A stretch of DNA of 12,619 nt from Bacillota bacterium (GTDB lineage: Bacteria; Bacillota; Clostridia; Acetivibrionales; DSM-2933), in the NCBI GenBank assembly GCA_023441845.1, contig JAEZNF010000584.1, forward strand, positions 1 through 12,619. The letters are read 5' to 3'. The notes below the pieces were generated by a model. It had not been told where the DNA came from, did no database searches, and saw only the letters and a list, made by a program, of their open reading frames with translations. The position numbers were made by a program, and so were the translations under genes. The first letter of the stretch is position 1. Each line of letters starts with the position of its first letter. Of the stretch, positions 5,385-12,619 are shown in pieces.

Positions 5385-7760
5385 ATGAATGAACGAACAA
5401 ATAAAATTTTGGAATTCGATAAAATAGTAGCAAAACTGGAAAGCCTTACGGTGTCAAGCTTAGGAAGGGATATTGCAGAGCTTCTTAAGCCTCAGACTGA
5501 TTTTGAGGCAATTAGAAGTTCTCTTAAAGAGACCGATGACGGCGTTGCTTTTATAATGAGAAAGGGAAGTCCGCCGTTTGGAGGAATTCATGATATAAGA
5601 AGCAGCTTGAAGCGTGTGGATATAGGGTCCGTTTTAAATCCGGGCGAGCTTCTTGCCATTGCAGATACATTACGGGCCTGCAGGAATTTAAAAAATTATG
5701 CGGGTGACAATATAGTTACGGGAGCCGAAAATACAGTCAGCGATTTGATAGGCTGCCTGGAGGTAAATAGAAGAGTTGAAGAAAAGATAACCTCTGCAAT
5801 AGTAAACGAAGAAGAAATTTCGGATAACGCAAGCACTACCCTTTATAATATCCGCAGACAAATAAGGGAAGCTCAGAACTCAATACGTGAGAAACTTAAT
5901 AGTATAATAAAGTCGTCAAAAAACCAGAAGTTTATGCAGGAGTCCATAGTCACCATGCGTGGGGACAGGTACGTGGTGCCGGTTAAGCAGGAGTACAGGA
6001 ATGAAATTCCGGGGCTTATACATGATTCATCCTCAAGCGGAGCCACAATATTTGTTGAACCGATGGCTGTTGTTGAAGCAAATAACAGTATCAAACAGCT
6101 CAAAGTAAAAGAACAGATTGAAATAGAGCGGATATTGGGGGAACTGACAGAGGATGTGAGGGGGATTTTAGACGGCCTTAAGTCGAATGTATCGCTTCTT
6201 GCAAGGCTGGACTTTATTTTTGCAAAAGCAAAGCTCAGTACCGATTTGAAATGTGTGTGTCCCAGGCTCAATAATGAGAGACGGATAATTATAAAAAAAG
6301 GAAGGCACCCTCTGCTCGATCAGAAGACGGTTGTGCCTACAGACTTCTGGATAGGGGATGAATTCAGTACGCTTGTCATTACCGGGCCAAATACCGGAGG
6401 TAAAACCGTTACGCTAAAAACAGTAGGCCTTTTTACCCTTATGGCTCAGGCAGGGCTTCATATCCCGGCAAATGAAGGTACGGATATAGGGGTTTTTGAC
6501 AGTATATTTGCCGATATTGGCGATGAACAAAGTATTGAGCAGAGCCTCAGTACATTTTCTTCGCATATGAAAAACATTGTTAAGGTACTTGAAAGTGCAG
6601 ATGACAGGTCACTGACGCTTTTTGACGAGTTGGGTGCGGGTACCGACCCGACTGAGGGAGCTGCTTTGGCTACGGCTATTTTAGAACACCTCCGTCAAAG
6701 GGGTGCTGTTAGCGTTGCTACTACGCATTACAGCGAACTTAAGGTTTATGCAATATCTACCAGGGGTGTTGAAAACGCTTGCTGCGAGTTTGATGTAGAA
6801 ACCTTGAAGCCCACATACAGGCTGCTTATTGGAGTGCCCGGCAAGAGTAACGCATTTGCCATATCTAAAAGGCTGGGACTTCCGGAAATAATTATTGAAG
6901 ATGCTAAAGGACTTTTGACACAGGAAGACATAAAATTCGAAGACATGCTTATGGATATAGAAAGCAACCGGAGCGAAGCTGAAAGGGAGAAGACAAAGGC
7001 GGAAGCCATGAGGCTGGAAATTGAAGCCTTGAGAAACGAATTGAATGAGAAAGTCAAAAAAATTGAGTCACAGAAGGATAAGATGATACGTGAGGCGAAG
7101 GAAGAGGCCAGGAGGATTTTACTTGAAGCTAAAGCCGAATCCGAGGAAATGATTTCCGAAATGAAAAGGCTTCAAATGGAGATGGAGGAAGCAGAGAGAA
7201 ACAAAGCTGCCCAGGAGATACGCTCAAAGATCAAAAATAAGATAGACAAAATTGAGGATTCGCTGTCTGAAGCGGTACTACCTAAAAAAGGTTTTTCAAA
7301 GCCCCCGGAAGGTTTAAAGCCGGGCGACACCGTATTAATAGTAAACCTGAATCAAAAGGGTACTGTTGTGACGCCTCCGGACAAGGATGGGCAGGCTATG
7401 ATACAAGCCGGAATCATGAAAATAAATGTCCATATAACAAATCTTAAGCTGGTAAACGAGCAGCAAAACAACATCAATAAAGCCGGTACAGGAAGAATGG
7501 GAGCAAAATCAAGAAGTATTTCTACCGAAATAGATTTGAGGGGAATGGTTTTAGAGGACGCCATTGAAGCAGTGGATAAATACCTGGATGATGTAAGCAT
7601 GGCGGGATTAAAAGAAGTTACTATAATACACGGAAAGGGAACCGGTGTATTAAGAAGCGGGATACACCGGTTTTTAAAGTCCAATTCACACGTCGGGTCC
7701 TATAGGCTCGGAAAGTACGGCGAGGGAGAGTCAGGAGTGACTGTTGTAGAGATGGTTTAG
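5385..7760 (+). CDS. mutS2: Endonuclease/ribosome-rescue ATPase MutS2
   Basis: This full-length protein (791 residues, typical for MutS2) starts at ATG 5385 with GAGGG at 5371-5375 upstream. It has the core and clamp region of the MutS family at about 1-300, an ABC-type ATPase domain with Walker A GPNTGGKT at 334-341 and Walker B LTLFDE ending at D414-E415, then a long charged coiled coil at about 520-630, a KOW-like segment at about 645-690 and a C-terminal Smr domain at about 713-791. The Smr motifs are intact: DLRG at 717-720 and HGKGTGVLR at 749-757. MutS2 lacks the mismatch-reading domain of MutS. Known roles in the family are suppression of homologous recombination, and in Bacillus subtilis the splitting of collided ribosomes (alias RqcU). 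Which role dominates here is not shown by the sequence. It follows the DUF3842 gene closely, and a hairpin lies downstream. Confidence 0.97.
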   Translation: MNERTNKILEFDKIVAKLESLTVSSLGRDIAELLKPQTDFEAIRSSLKETDDGVAFIMRKGSPPFGGIHDIRSSLKRVDIGSVLNPGELLAIADTLRACRNLKNYAGDNIVTGAENTVSDLIGCLEVNRRVEEKITSAIVNEEEISDNASTTLYNIRRQIREAQNSIREKLNSIIKSSKNQKFMQESIVTMRGDRYVVPVKQEYRNEIPGLIHDSSSSGATIFVEPMAVVEANNSIKQLKVKEQIEIERILGELTEDVRGILDGLKSNVSLLARLDFIFAKAKLSTDLKCVCPRLNNERRIIIKKGRHPLLDQKTVVPTDFWIGDEFSTLVITGPNTGGKTVTLKTVGLFTLMAQAGLHIPANEGTDIGVFDSIFADIGDEQSIEQSLSTFSSHMKNIVKVLESADDRSLTLFDELGAGTDPTEGAALATAILEHLRQRGAVSVATTHYSELKVYAISTRGVENACCEFDVETLKPTYRLLIGVPGKSNAFAISKRLGLPEIIIEDAKGLLTQEDIKFEDMLMDIESNRSEAEREKTKAEAMRLEIEALRNELNEKVKKIESQKDKMIREAKEEARRILLEAKAESEEMISEMKRLQMEMEEAERNKAAQEIRSKIKNKIDKIEDSLSEAVLPKKGFSKPPEGLKPGDTVLIVNLNQKGTVVTPPDKDGQAMIQAGIMKINVHITNLKLVNEQQNNINKAGTGRMGAKSRSISTEIDLRGMVLEDAIEAVDKYLDDVSMAGLKEVTIIHGKGTGVLRSGIHRFLKSNSHVGSYRLGKYGEGESGVTVVEMV

Positions 7761-7816
7761 TTCAAAGACTTAAGTCTATAACAGTATTTCTACAAACAAA
7801 TATTGATTGTTTCAGG

Positions 7817-7850
7817 CAGCTATATGATTTTTATCATATAGCTGTTAATT
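7817..7850 (+). terminator. Hairpin after mutS2, probable terminator
   Basis: CAGCTATATGAT (7817-7828) and ATCATATAGCTG (7833-7844) form a perfect 12-bp stem with a TTTT loop, 56 bases after the mutS2 stop. The following TTAATTTATT is T-rich but not a clean run, so termination may be moderate. Confidence 0.6.
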
Positions 7851-7852
7851 TA

Positions 7853-7882
7853 TTATCCGAATTGTTCGATAATTGCTATGAT
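7853..7882 (+). promoter_or_regulatory. Candidate extended -10 promoter with overlapping dyad for the kinase operon
   Basis: TATGAT at 7877-7882 is preceded by TGC, giving an extended -10. The -35 (TTATCC at 7853-7858, 18 bases away) is weak. A dyad TTATCCGAA (7853-7861) / TTCGATAA (7865-7872), with one bulged C, occupies the spacer, as an operator would. Visual evidence only. Confidence 0.35.
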
Positions 7883-7923
7883 AGTTTTTTTATATATTTG
7901 GTTATAGATAGGTGGGGAAGATA

Positions 7924-9336
7924 ATGATATTGGCCTGGAAAGGATTTGGAACTTTTTCTTTTAAGCCTGGTATTATAGGCACTATTCTTGCATTCAATTT
8001 CCTGAATCTAGCTGCAGCTATCATACTTCATACCATCATTCCCTATATATTCGATTGCAGGCCTTATACAATGAGCGGCGATAATACTGCAGCCTATGTT
8101 GACTATTTACGCCTCTATCAAATATCTATAAGCATTTTCCTCGTAATAGGAACTATAATTTTGGTGTATACATTTAAAAGTGTGATTGGCTGGAAAAGCA
8201 TAAATCTGGAAAAAAATATGGAAGAGCCTGAAAAGCGTATGCCAATTATTAAAAAATGCTTGCGTCTGCCGTATTTTATTTATTTCATGCAGATAACCCT
8301 TCCTTTTATCATTATACTGGTTTGCTTCCTGGTCTTGGAGAATATAACAGACCTGTCGATAAGTCTTATATGCAGGCTGGAAATACTGGTAATCACACTT
8401 TGCACATTTATAGGCGCGGCCATGTATATGATTTCCAAGAAGATTTTAATAAACATATTTCTTATGTCCGTACGGACTAAAATATATACAAGGAATCCTC
8501 AAATCTCTGACTACGAGATAGCCGGCCTGATATTGGAATTCGGCAGCATAGGCATGGGGAAGGATGAACAGTCGGTACTAAAAGAACAACAGGATCGTTT
8601 AATGGAGAAGGAAAGGCTTGCAGCTTTAGGGCAATTGGTTGGAGGGATTACTCATAACCTGAGATCACCTATAATGTCAATCTCCGGTGCTGTTGAAGCG
8701 TTGAGGGATCTTGTAAAGGAATATGAGGAGTCTATTGGCGACAGGAATGTTACCCAGGAGGACCACCATGAAGTTGCAAAGGAAATGCTAATGTGGGTTG
8801 AAAAGATAAAACCGCAATGTTCATATATGTCGGAATTGGTTTCGGCTGTCAAAGACCAGGCGGTAAGTATAAGTGCGGTGGATACTGACAGCTTCAGCAT
8901 TGGTGAATTGATAAAAAAGGTGGATATACTTATGAACTACGAATTGAAAATAAACCGCTGCATGATCAATAAAGATATTGCAATAGATTTGAATACTCAT
9001 ATAAGAGGAGCAATAAACAATCTGGTGCAGGTGCTTAATAACTTAATTATAAATGCAATTCATTCATATGGCGGGAGAGAAGGCCTGATTAATTTAAGTA
9101 TTACTGAATGCGGCGGTAAAGTCAGATTTATTATAAGCGATAACGGAAATGGCATCCCGAAGGAAATTCAGCAAAAGCTATTCAAAGAGATGATAACAAC
9201 AAAGGGCAATAATGGTACAGGACTCGGTCTTTACATATCATATGCTGCAATAAAGCGTTTTAAAGGAGACATGTGGTTCGAATCGGAAGAAGGTATAGGT
9301 ACATCCTTTTATATTACAGTTCCAGCTATGTGTTAA
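7924..9336 (+). CDS. Membrane sensor histidine kinase with atypical HN-type H-box
   Basis: Start ATG 7924 is six bases after GGTGGGG (7911-7917); the in-frame GTG at 7912 lies within that site. The 470-residue product has about four membrane helices (roughly 17-42, 66-84, 120-137 and 148-167) with a short outside loop between the first two, and no recognisable PAS, HAMP or GAF domain. A linker helix (about 212-232) leads to the dimerisation and phosphoacceptor helix with H244 in GGITHNLRSP. The usual HE is replaced by HN, and the position +4 residue is S rather than N/T. The ATP-binding domain is complete: N-box with N372, N373 and N377, G1 DNGNG at 406-410, an F-box (LFKEM), and G2 GNNGTGLGL at 428-436. 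It is the first gene of a three-gene signalling cluster, 29 bases before the first HD-GYP regulator, its probable partner. The sensed signal is unknown. Confidence 0.92.
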   Translation: MILAWKGFGTFSFKPGIIGTILAFNFLNLAAAIILHTIIPYIFDCRPYTMSGDNTAAYVDYLRLYQISISIFLVIGTIILVYTFKSVIGWKSINLEKNMEEPEKRMPIIKKCLRLPYFIYFMQITLPFIIILVCFLVLENITDLSISLICRLEILVITLCTFIGAAMYMISKKILINIFLMSVRTKIYTRNPQISDYEIAGLILEFGSIGMGKDEQSVLKEQQDRLMEKERLAALGQLVGGITHNLRSPIMSISGAVEALRDLVKEYEESIGDRNVTQEDHHEVAKEMLMWVEKIKPQCSYMSELVSAVKDQAVSISAVDTDSFSIGELIKKVDILMNYELKINRCMINKDIAIDLNTHIRGAINNLVQVLNNLIINAIHSYGGREGLINLSITECGGKVRFIISDNGNGIPKEIQQKLFKEMITTKGNNGTGLGLYISYAAIKRFKGDMWFESEEGIGTSFYITVPAMC

Positions 9337-9365
9337 GGTATATTAAGTAAAGGGGCTGAAGTAGC

Positions 9366-10943
9366 ATGAGAAAAAGGTCTAACGAGCCTTTGACGGGTTA
9401 CAGGGTAATGGTAGTGGATGACGAGGCGGGAATAGTAGACTCGCTGTCTGTTGTGTTGAAAAAGGCCGGATATTGCTTTGAGGGATATACAGATGCGTTT
9501 GCCGCCATTGAAGCACTTAAGGCAGGACGCTTTGATATACTTGTGCTGGATTTCCTTCTGGAATCCATTCATGGAGATGAGGTTGTTAAAAAGATCAGAG
9601 AGTTTGATACAGATCTGTACATATTACTTCTCACGGGCCATAAGGACATGGCTCCTCCTTTAGAGACAATAAGGGCCCTTGATATACAGGGCTATTGTGA
9701 GAAAAACGACAGGTTTGACCAACTGATACTTCTGATCGAATCTGCTATTAAGACCATTGCTCAAAGAAAGACAATCTGGCAGTTTAAAGACGGGCTAAAC
9801 AGGATGCTTGAGTCTTTGCCCAAAATATATAAGCTGCAGCCTATAAATAATATACTGGAAGATATTCTTAATGAGGCCATGCTTTTTTCTAAAAGTCAAA
9901 ACGGTTTTATTTTTATCGATAATATGATAAATCCTGAGAATATTAAAGCTGAAAATAACAGTATGTACAGGGGGGCGGGCATTTATAATCTTGATATTGA
10001 AGAATTTATGTCGCTTTTAAGCCCTGAGTTTATTGGGAACATAGGAAATTCCAGGCTTAATAAGGAAACGGTTTTATTGGATAATGGAATAATACTTCCT
10101 TTGCTTAATTCATACCAGAATACAATGGGTGTGCTGTATATTGAGAATGACAAATTACATGATGACGTAAAACTCCTGGAGATATTTACCAACCAATCCT
10201 CTGCGGCTTTAAACAATTCAATTCTACACTTATTGGTAAATACAAAGAATGAAGAGTTAATACGGACATATAATGAATTGAGATCCAGGTATTTAGATAC
10301 TATAGAGATGTTGAGACTTGCTGTTGATGCTAAGGACGTGTATACCAGAGGTCATTCCGAAAGGGTTGCATTTTATGCACAGGAAATTGGCAGGTCTTTT
10401 AGAGTAAGTGATAAGGAATTGGAACTTCTTGAAATAGGGGGAATATTCCATGATGTGGGTAAAATAGGCACTGCTGATGATATTCTTTTAAAGAACGATA
10501 AGTTAAATGACATGGAATATCAGGAAATCAAGAAGCACCCTATAAAGGGAGCGCATATTCTATCGGCGGTGTCCATGTTTAAGGATGTTGTTCCTTTGGT
10601 AAGATACCACCATGAAAGAATTGACGGCAGAGGGTATCCTGATGGGCTTAAGGGAGATGAAATACCCTTTCTTGCCAGGATATTGACTGTAGCTGATGCG
10701 TTTGATGCTATGATTTCCGATAGATTATACAGGACAAGGCTTAATATGGATGAGGCAAGGAAACAGCTTATTATGGGTGCAGGCACACAGTTTGATGCCG
10801 ATATTGTTGAGAAATTCATTGAGCTCCTGGATCTTAAATTCGATAAGATGCAGAATAATATAGCAACAACATATAAAAGCCTTACGAGTGAGGTTTGTGA
10901 CGGATATGATTTGTGTAAAGAGTCTTTGGTCAACAGGCTCTAA
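9366..10943 (+). CDS. Response regulator with HD-GYP phosphodiesterase domain (copy 1)
   Basis: This 525-residue protein starts at ATG 9366 with AGGGG at 9351-9355. It has a receiver domain at about 12-130 with acidic pocket D18-D19-E20, phosphoacceptor D62, T90 and K113, so it should be phosphorylatable. The DFLLES after the aspartate lacks the usual MP. A middle region at about 140-295 ends in FTNQSSAALNNSILH, a GAF-like end; I equate it with the DUF3369 domain that occurs between receiver and HD-GYP domains. The HD-GYP domain (about 312-505) has H362-D363, HP (HPIKGAH), H415-H416-E417 and G423-Y424-P425, all intact. HD-GYP domains hydrolyse cyclic di-GMP, so the output is probably lowering of cyclic di-GMP in the cytoplasm. 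About 35 extra C-terminal residues are absent from copy 2. It lies 29 bases after the kinase gene, likely the same operon. Confidence 0.93.
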   Translation: MRKRSNEPLTGYRVMVVDDEAGIVDSLSVVLKKAGYCFEGYTDAFAAIEALKAGRFDILVLDFLLESIHGDEVVKKIREFDTDLYILLLTGHKDMAPPLETIRALDIQGYCEKNDRFDQLILLIESAIKTIAQRKTIWQFKDGLNRMLESLPKIYKLQPINNILEDILNEAMLFSKSQNGFIFIDNMINPENIKAENNSMYRGAGIYNLDIEEFMSLLSPEFIGNIGNSRLNKETVLLDNGIILPLLNSYQNTMGVLYIENDKLHDDVKLLEIFTNQSSAALNNSILHLLVNTKNEELIRTYNELRSRYLDTIEMLRLAVDAKDVYTRGHSERVAFYAQEIGRSFRVSDKELELLEIGGIFHDVGKIGTADDILLKNDKLNDMEYQEIKKHPIKGAHILSAVSMFKDVVPLVRYHHERIDGRGYPDGLKGDEIPFLARILTVADAFDAMISDRLYRTRLNMDEARKQLIMGAGTQFDADIVEKFIELLDLKFDKMQNNIATTYKSLTSEVCDGYDLCKESLVNRL

Positions 10944-10979
10944 AGATAAAAAACTTTAAACCTTAAAATATCCGGGGCG

Positions 10980-11006
10980 AAAAATAGCGATGCCTTAACG
11001 CTTTTT
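10980..11006 (+). terminator. Weak terminator-like hairpin between the two HD-GYP genes
   Basis: AGCG (10986-10989) pairs with CGCT (10999-11002) around a nine-base loop. The AAAA before it can pair with the TTTT after it across one bulged T. The stem is short, so it may at most attenuate read-through to copy 2. The rest of the 125-base gap shows no known riboswitch consensus. Confidence 0.3.
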
Positions 11007-11034
11007 GGCTACTTATATAGTAATGAATAGATTG

Positions 11035-11054
11035 AGAAAGATTCAGAAAGATTC
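11035..11054 (+). repeat. Tandem 10-base direct repeat before HD-GYP copy 2
   Basis: AGAAAGATTC occurs twice head to tail at 11035-11044 and 11045-11054, and the AGG after it begins a third partial unit. It sits just before the TAGGAGG ribosome site (11058-11064). Ten-base phasing puts both copies on the same helix face, as in some response-regulator sites, but it may be slippage. Confidence 0.5.
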
Positions 11055-11068
11055 AGGTAGGAGGCCGA

Positions 11069-12544
11069 ATGGAAGTGGGAAGTAGGAATCATGGAAGCGT
11101 GTACGATAAAAAAATTATGGTTCTGGACAGTAACACTGAAATTATAGAAACTCTGACCGGAATACTAAAGGACAGCAAAATTGATGTCAGGGGAACCAGC
11201 AACCCTGTTGAAGCTATTGAAAAAATGAAGGAAGAGCATTTTGATATGCTTATTCTGGATTTTCTTATGAAACCTATAGACGGGGTAGAAGTTGTGAAAA
11301 GGGTAAGGGAATTTAATAATGAATTGTATATAATTCTTATAACCGAAAGGAATGGTCCGATACCGCCTTTAGATACAATGAAGATGCTTGATATTCGGGC
11401 GTACTGTGAAAAATGCGGTAATTTTGAACAGCTTCTCCTATTGGTTGAAACAGGTATAAAGTCAATAGCTCAAAAAAGAATGTTATCCGAGTACAATAAG
11501 GGACTTACCAATTTGGTCCAATCCATTCCGGAAATTTATAAAATAAAGCCTGTTGATGAACTGCTGGCAAAAATGCTGGAAGAGTTGAAACCTTTTATTA
11601 AAAGCCGCAATGCCTTCATTCTGGCAGATGATTTCAGAGAATCGGGGGATACACATCAAAAGAGCTTATACTGTGGAATCGGAAAGTATAATGTAGAAAT
11701 AGACAGATTCTTTAGCGGTTTGAATTCAGAATTTATAGCAGGTATAGGTAATGCACGGCTTTCAAACCAAACCATCAAAACGAAAAAAGGGCTCATTATT
11801 CCTCTCATAAATGAATATAATAATTCAATCGGTGTAATTTTTATTGAGAACAGCGGCTATTCCGAAAATCTCAATATGCTTGAGATATATTCCAAGCAGG
11901 CTTCCATATCACTAAACTATGCTTATTTGCACTCGGTTGTTCAAACTAAAAAGGAAGAACTTACAAGGACATATGAGGAAATGAAAAAAAGGTATATTGA
12001 CACAATTGAGGTTTTAAGGCTTGCCGTTGATGCTAAAGACACCTATACCAAGGGGCATTCCGACAGGGTTGCCTTTTATGCCGAAGAAATCGGGGCATCA
12101 CTCGGACTTGCAAAAAATGAGCTTGAAAAGCTGAGACTTGGTGGGATATTCCACGATATCGGCAAAATAGGTACTGCCGATGATATTCTCCTTAAGACCG
12201 GTTCGCTTACTGACGACGAATACCACCAGGTAAAAAAGCACCCCATAGAAGGGGCAAACATCCTTTCGGCGGTTTCTGTATTTAAAGACGTCGTACCTCT
12301 GGTAAAATGCCACCATGAAAGAATTGACGGGAATGGATATCCGCATGGCCTGAAAGGTGAAGAAATCCCGTTTTTAGCAAGGGTCCTGTCGGTTGCCGAT
12401 GCTTTTGACGCAATGACATCGGACAGGTCATACAGGACTAAAATCAGTTTTAATGATGCTAAAGGCCAATTGATTACAGGAGCGGGAAGGCAGTTTGATG
12501 AATTGGTTGTCAGGACTTTTTTGAAGGTGATCGAAGATAGCTGA
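11069..12544 (+). CDS. Response regulator with HD-GYP phosphodiesterase domain (copy 2, altered receiver)
   Basis: This 491-residue protein starts at ATG 11069, four bases after TAGGAGG. It is colinear with copy 1 and close to half identical by eye, most strongly in the HD-GYP region. The receiver (about 14-132) keeps D64, T92 and K115, but the acidic pair after the first strand is D20-S21-N22 instead of D-D-E, which should weaken magnesium binding and phosphorylation. The DUF3369/GAF-like middle region ends in YSKQASISLNYAYLH. The HD-GYP domain is intact: H362-D363, HPIEGAN, H415-H416-E417, G423-Y424-P425. It should hydrolyse cyclic di-GMP. It is separated from copy 1 by 125 bases that include a weak hairpin and may have its own promoter. 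The pair probably arose by tandem duplication. Whether the kinase at 7924 acts on it is open. Confidence 0.93.
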   Translation: MEVGSRNHGSVYDKKIMVLDSNTEIIETLTGILKDSKIDVRGTSNPVEAIEKMKEEHFDMLILDFLMKPIDGVEVVKRVREFNNELYIILITERNGPIPPLDTMKMLDIRAYCEKCGNFEQLLLLVETGIKSIAQKRMLSEYNKGLTNLVQSIPEIYKIKPVDELLAKMLEELKPFIKSRNAFILADDFRESGDTHQKSLYCGIGKYNVEIDRFFSGLNSEFIAGIGNARLSNQTIKTKKGLIIPLINEYNNSIGVIFIENSGYSENLNMLEIYSKQASISLNYAYLHSVVQTKKEELTRTYEEMKKRYIDTIEVLRLAVDAKDTYTKGHSDRVAFYAEEIGASLGLAKNELEKLRLGGIFHDIGKIGTADDILLKTGSLTDDEYHQVKKHPIEGANILSAVSVFKDVVPLVKCHHERIDGNGYPHGLKGEEIPFLARVLSVADAFDAMTSDRSYRTKISFNDAKGQLITGAGRQFDELVVRTFLKVIEDS

Positions 12545-12581
12545 AAAGAATCAGATTTATTACTCCGGACATGGTAGCATA

Positions 12582-12613
12582 GCCATCAAAAAGTTATAAT
12601 TGATGGTCTTTTT
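12582..12613 (+). terminator. Rho-independent terminator after HD-GYP copy 2
   Basis: CCATCAA (12583-12589) and TTGATGG (12600-12606) form a seven-base stem, extended by one G-U pair, with a 10-base loop. TCTTTTT follows directly at 12607-12613. It lies about 40 bases after the stop and ends the signalling cluster. Confidence 0.75.
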
Positions 12614-12619
12614 GGGGTA

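Noticed and set aside
5873..6271. Antisense open frame inside mutS2
   Set aside because: Its low-complexity Ser/Leu/Ile-rich translation is typical of the reverse strand of a coding gene; the mutS2 frame is intact.
10520..10933. Antisense open frame opposite HD-GYP copy 1
   Set aside because: It covers the conserved HD-GYP motifs on the other strand and has no ribosome site or recognisable domain.
10944..11068. Possible cyclic-di-GMP riboswitch before HD-GYP copy 2
   Set aside because: The neighbouring gene made this attractive, but I find neither the conserved core of class I nor that of class II in the gap.
1..12619. Mobile elements, CRISPR arrays, tRNA genes
   Set aside because: No transposase, integrase, regularly spaced repeats or tRNA-like structure was seen; all genes are co-oriented with similar composition.

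Overview
The window is an ordinary chromosomal stretch of a low-to-mid GC, Gram-positive anaerobe of the class Clostridia, most like the Ruminiclostridium/Acetivibrio (Clostridium thermocellum-like) group. This placement is inferred from gene content: copper-amine-oxidase-N stalk domains on secreted proteins, a 3D-domain wall protein, DUF5685 and DUF3842 proteins, MutS2, GGAGG-type ribosome sites with frequent TTG starts, and HD-GYP response regulators. All genes lie on the + strand, and I see no transposase, integrase, CRISPR array, tRNA or rRNA.

Region 1 (1-3411) begins with the 3' end of a secreted or surface protein ending in a copper-amine-oxidase N-terminal domain. A tight cluster follows: a DUF5685 protein, a J-domain/TPR-like protein with a nine-cysteine tail, and a small polytopic membrane protein. 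After a gap come a membrane-anchored 3D-domain protein, probably peptidoglycan-active, and a small three-helix membrane protein.

Region 2 (3412-7760) holds an exported N-acetylmuramoyl-L-alanine amidase with its own stalk domain, then an intergenic stretch of about 260 bp rich in inverted repeats. The DUF3842 gene and mutS2, probably co-transcribed, come next. A 12-bp hairpin lies downstream of mutS2.

Region 3 (7761-12619) is a signalling cluster. It has a four-helix membrane histidine kinase with an unusual H-box (HN instead of HE), then two tandem paralogous response regulators built as receiver + DUF3369-like/GAF-like middle + HD-GYP. The cluster ends at a good rho-independent terminator. 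The likely logic is a membrane signal sensed by the kinase, phosphotransfer to one or both receivers, and cyclic-di-GMP hydrolysis by the HD-GYP domains. The first receiver keeps the full acidic pocket and the second has lost part of it, so the copies have probably diverged in control.

Nothing here proves a wholly new system. The best candidates for undescribed biology are the DUF5685/J-domain/membrane-protein cluster, the atypical kinase with its two diverged HD-GYP partners, and the structured leader before the DUF3842-mutS2 pair.
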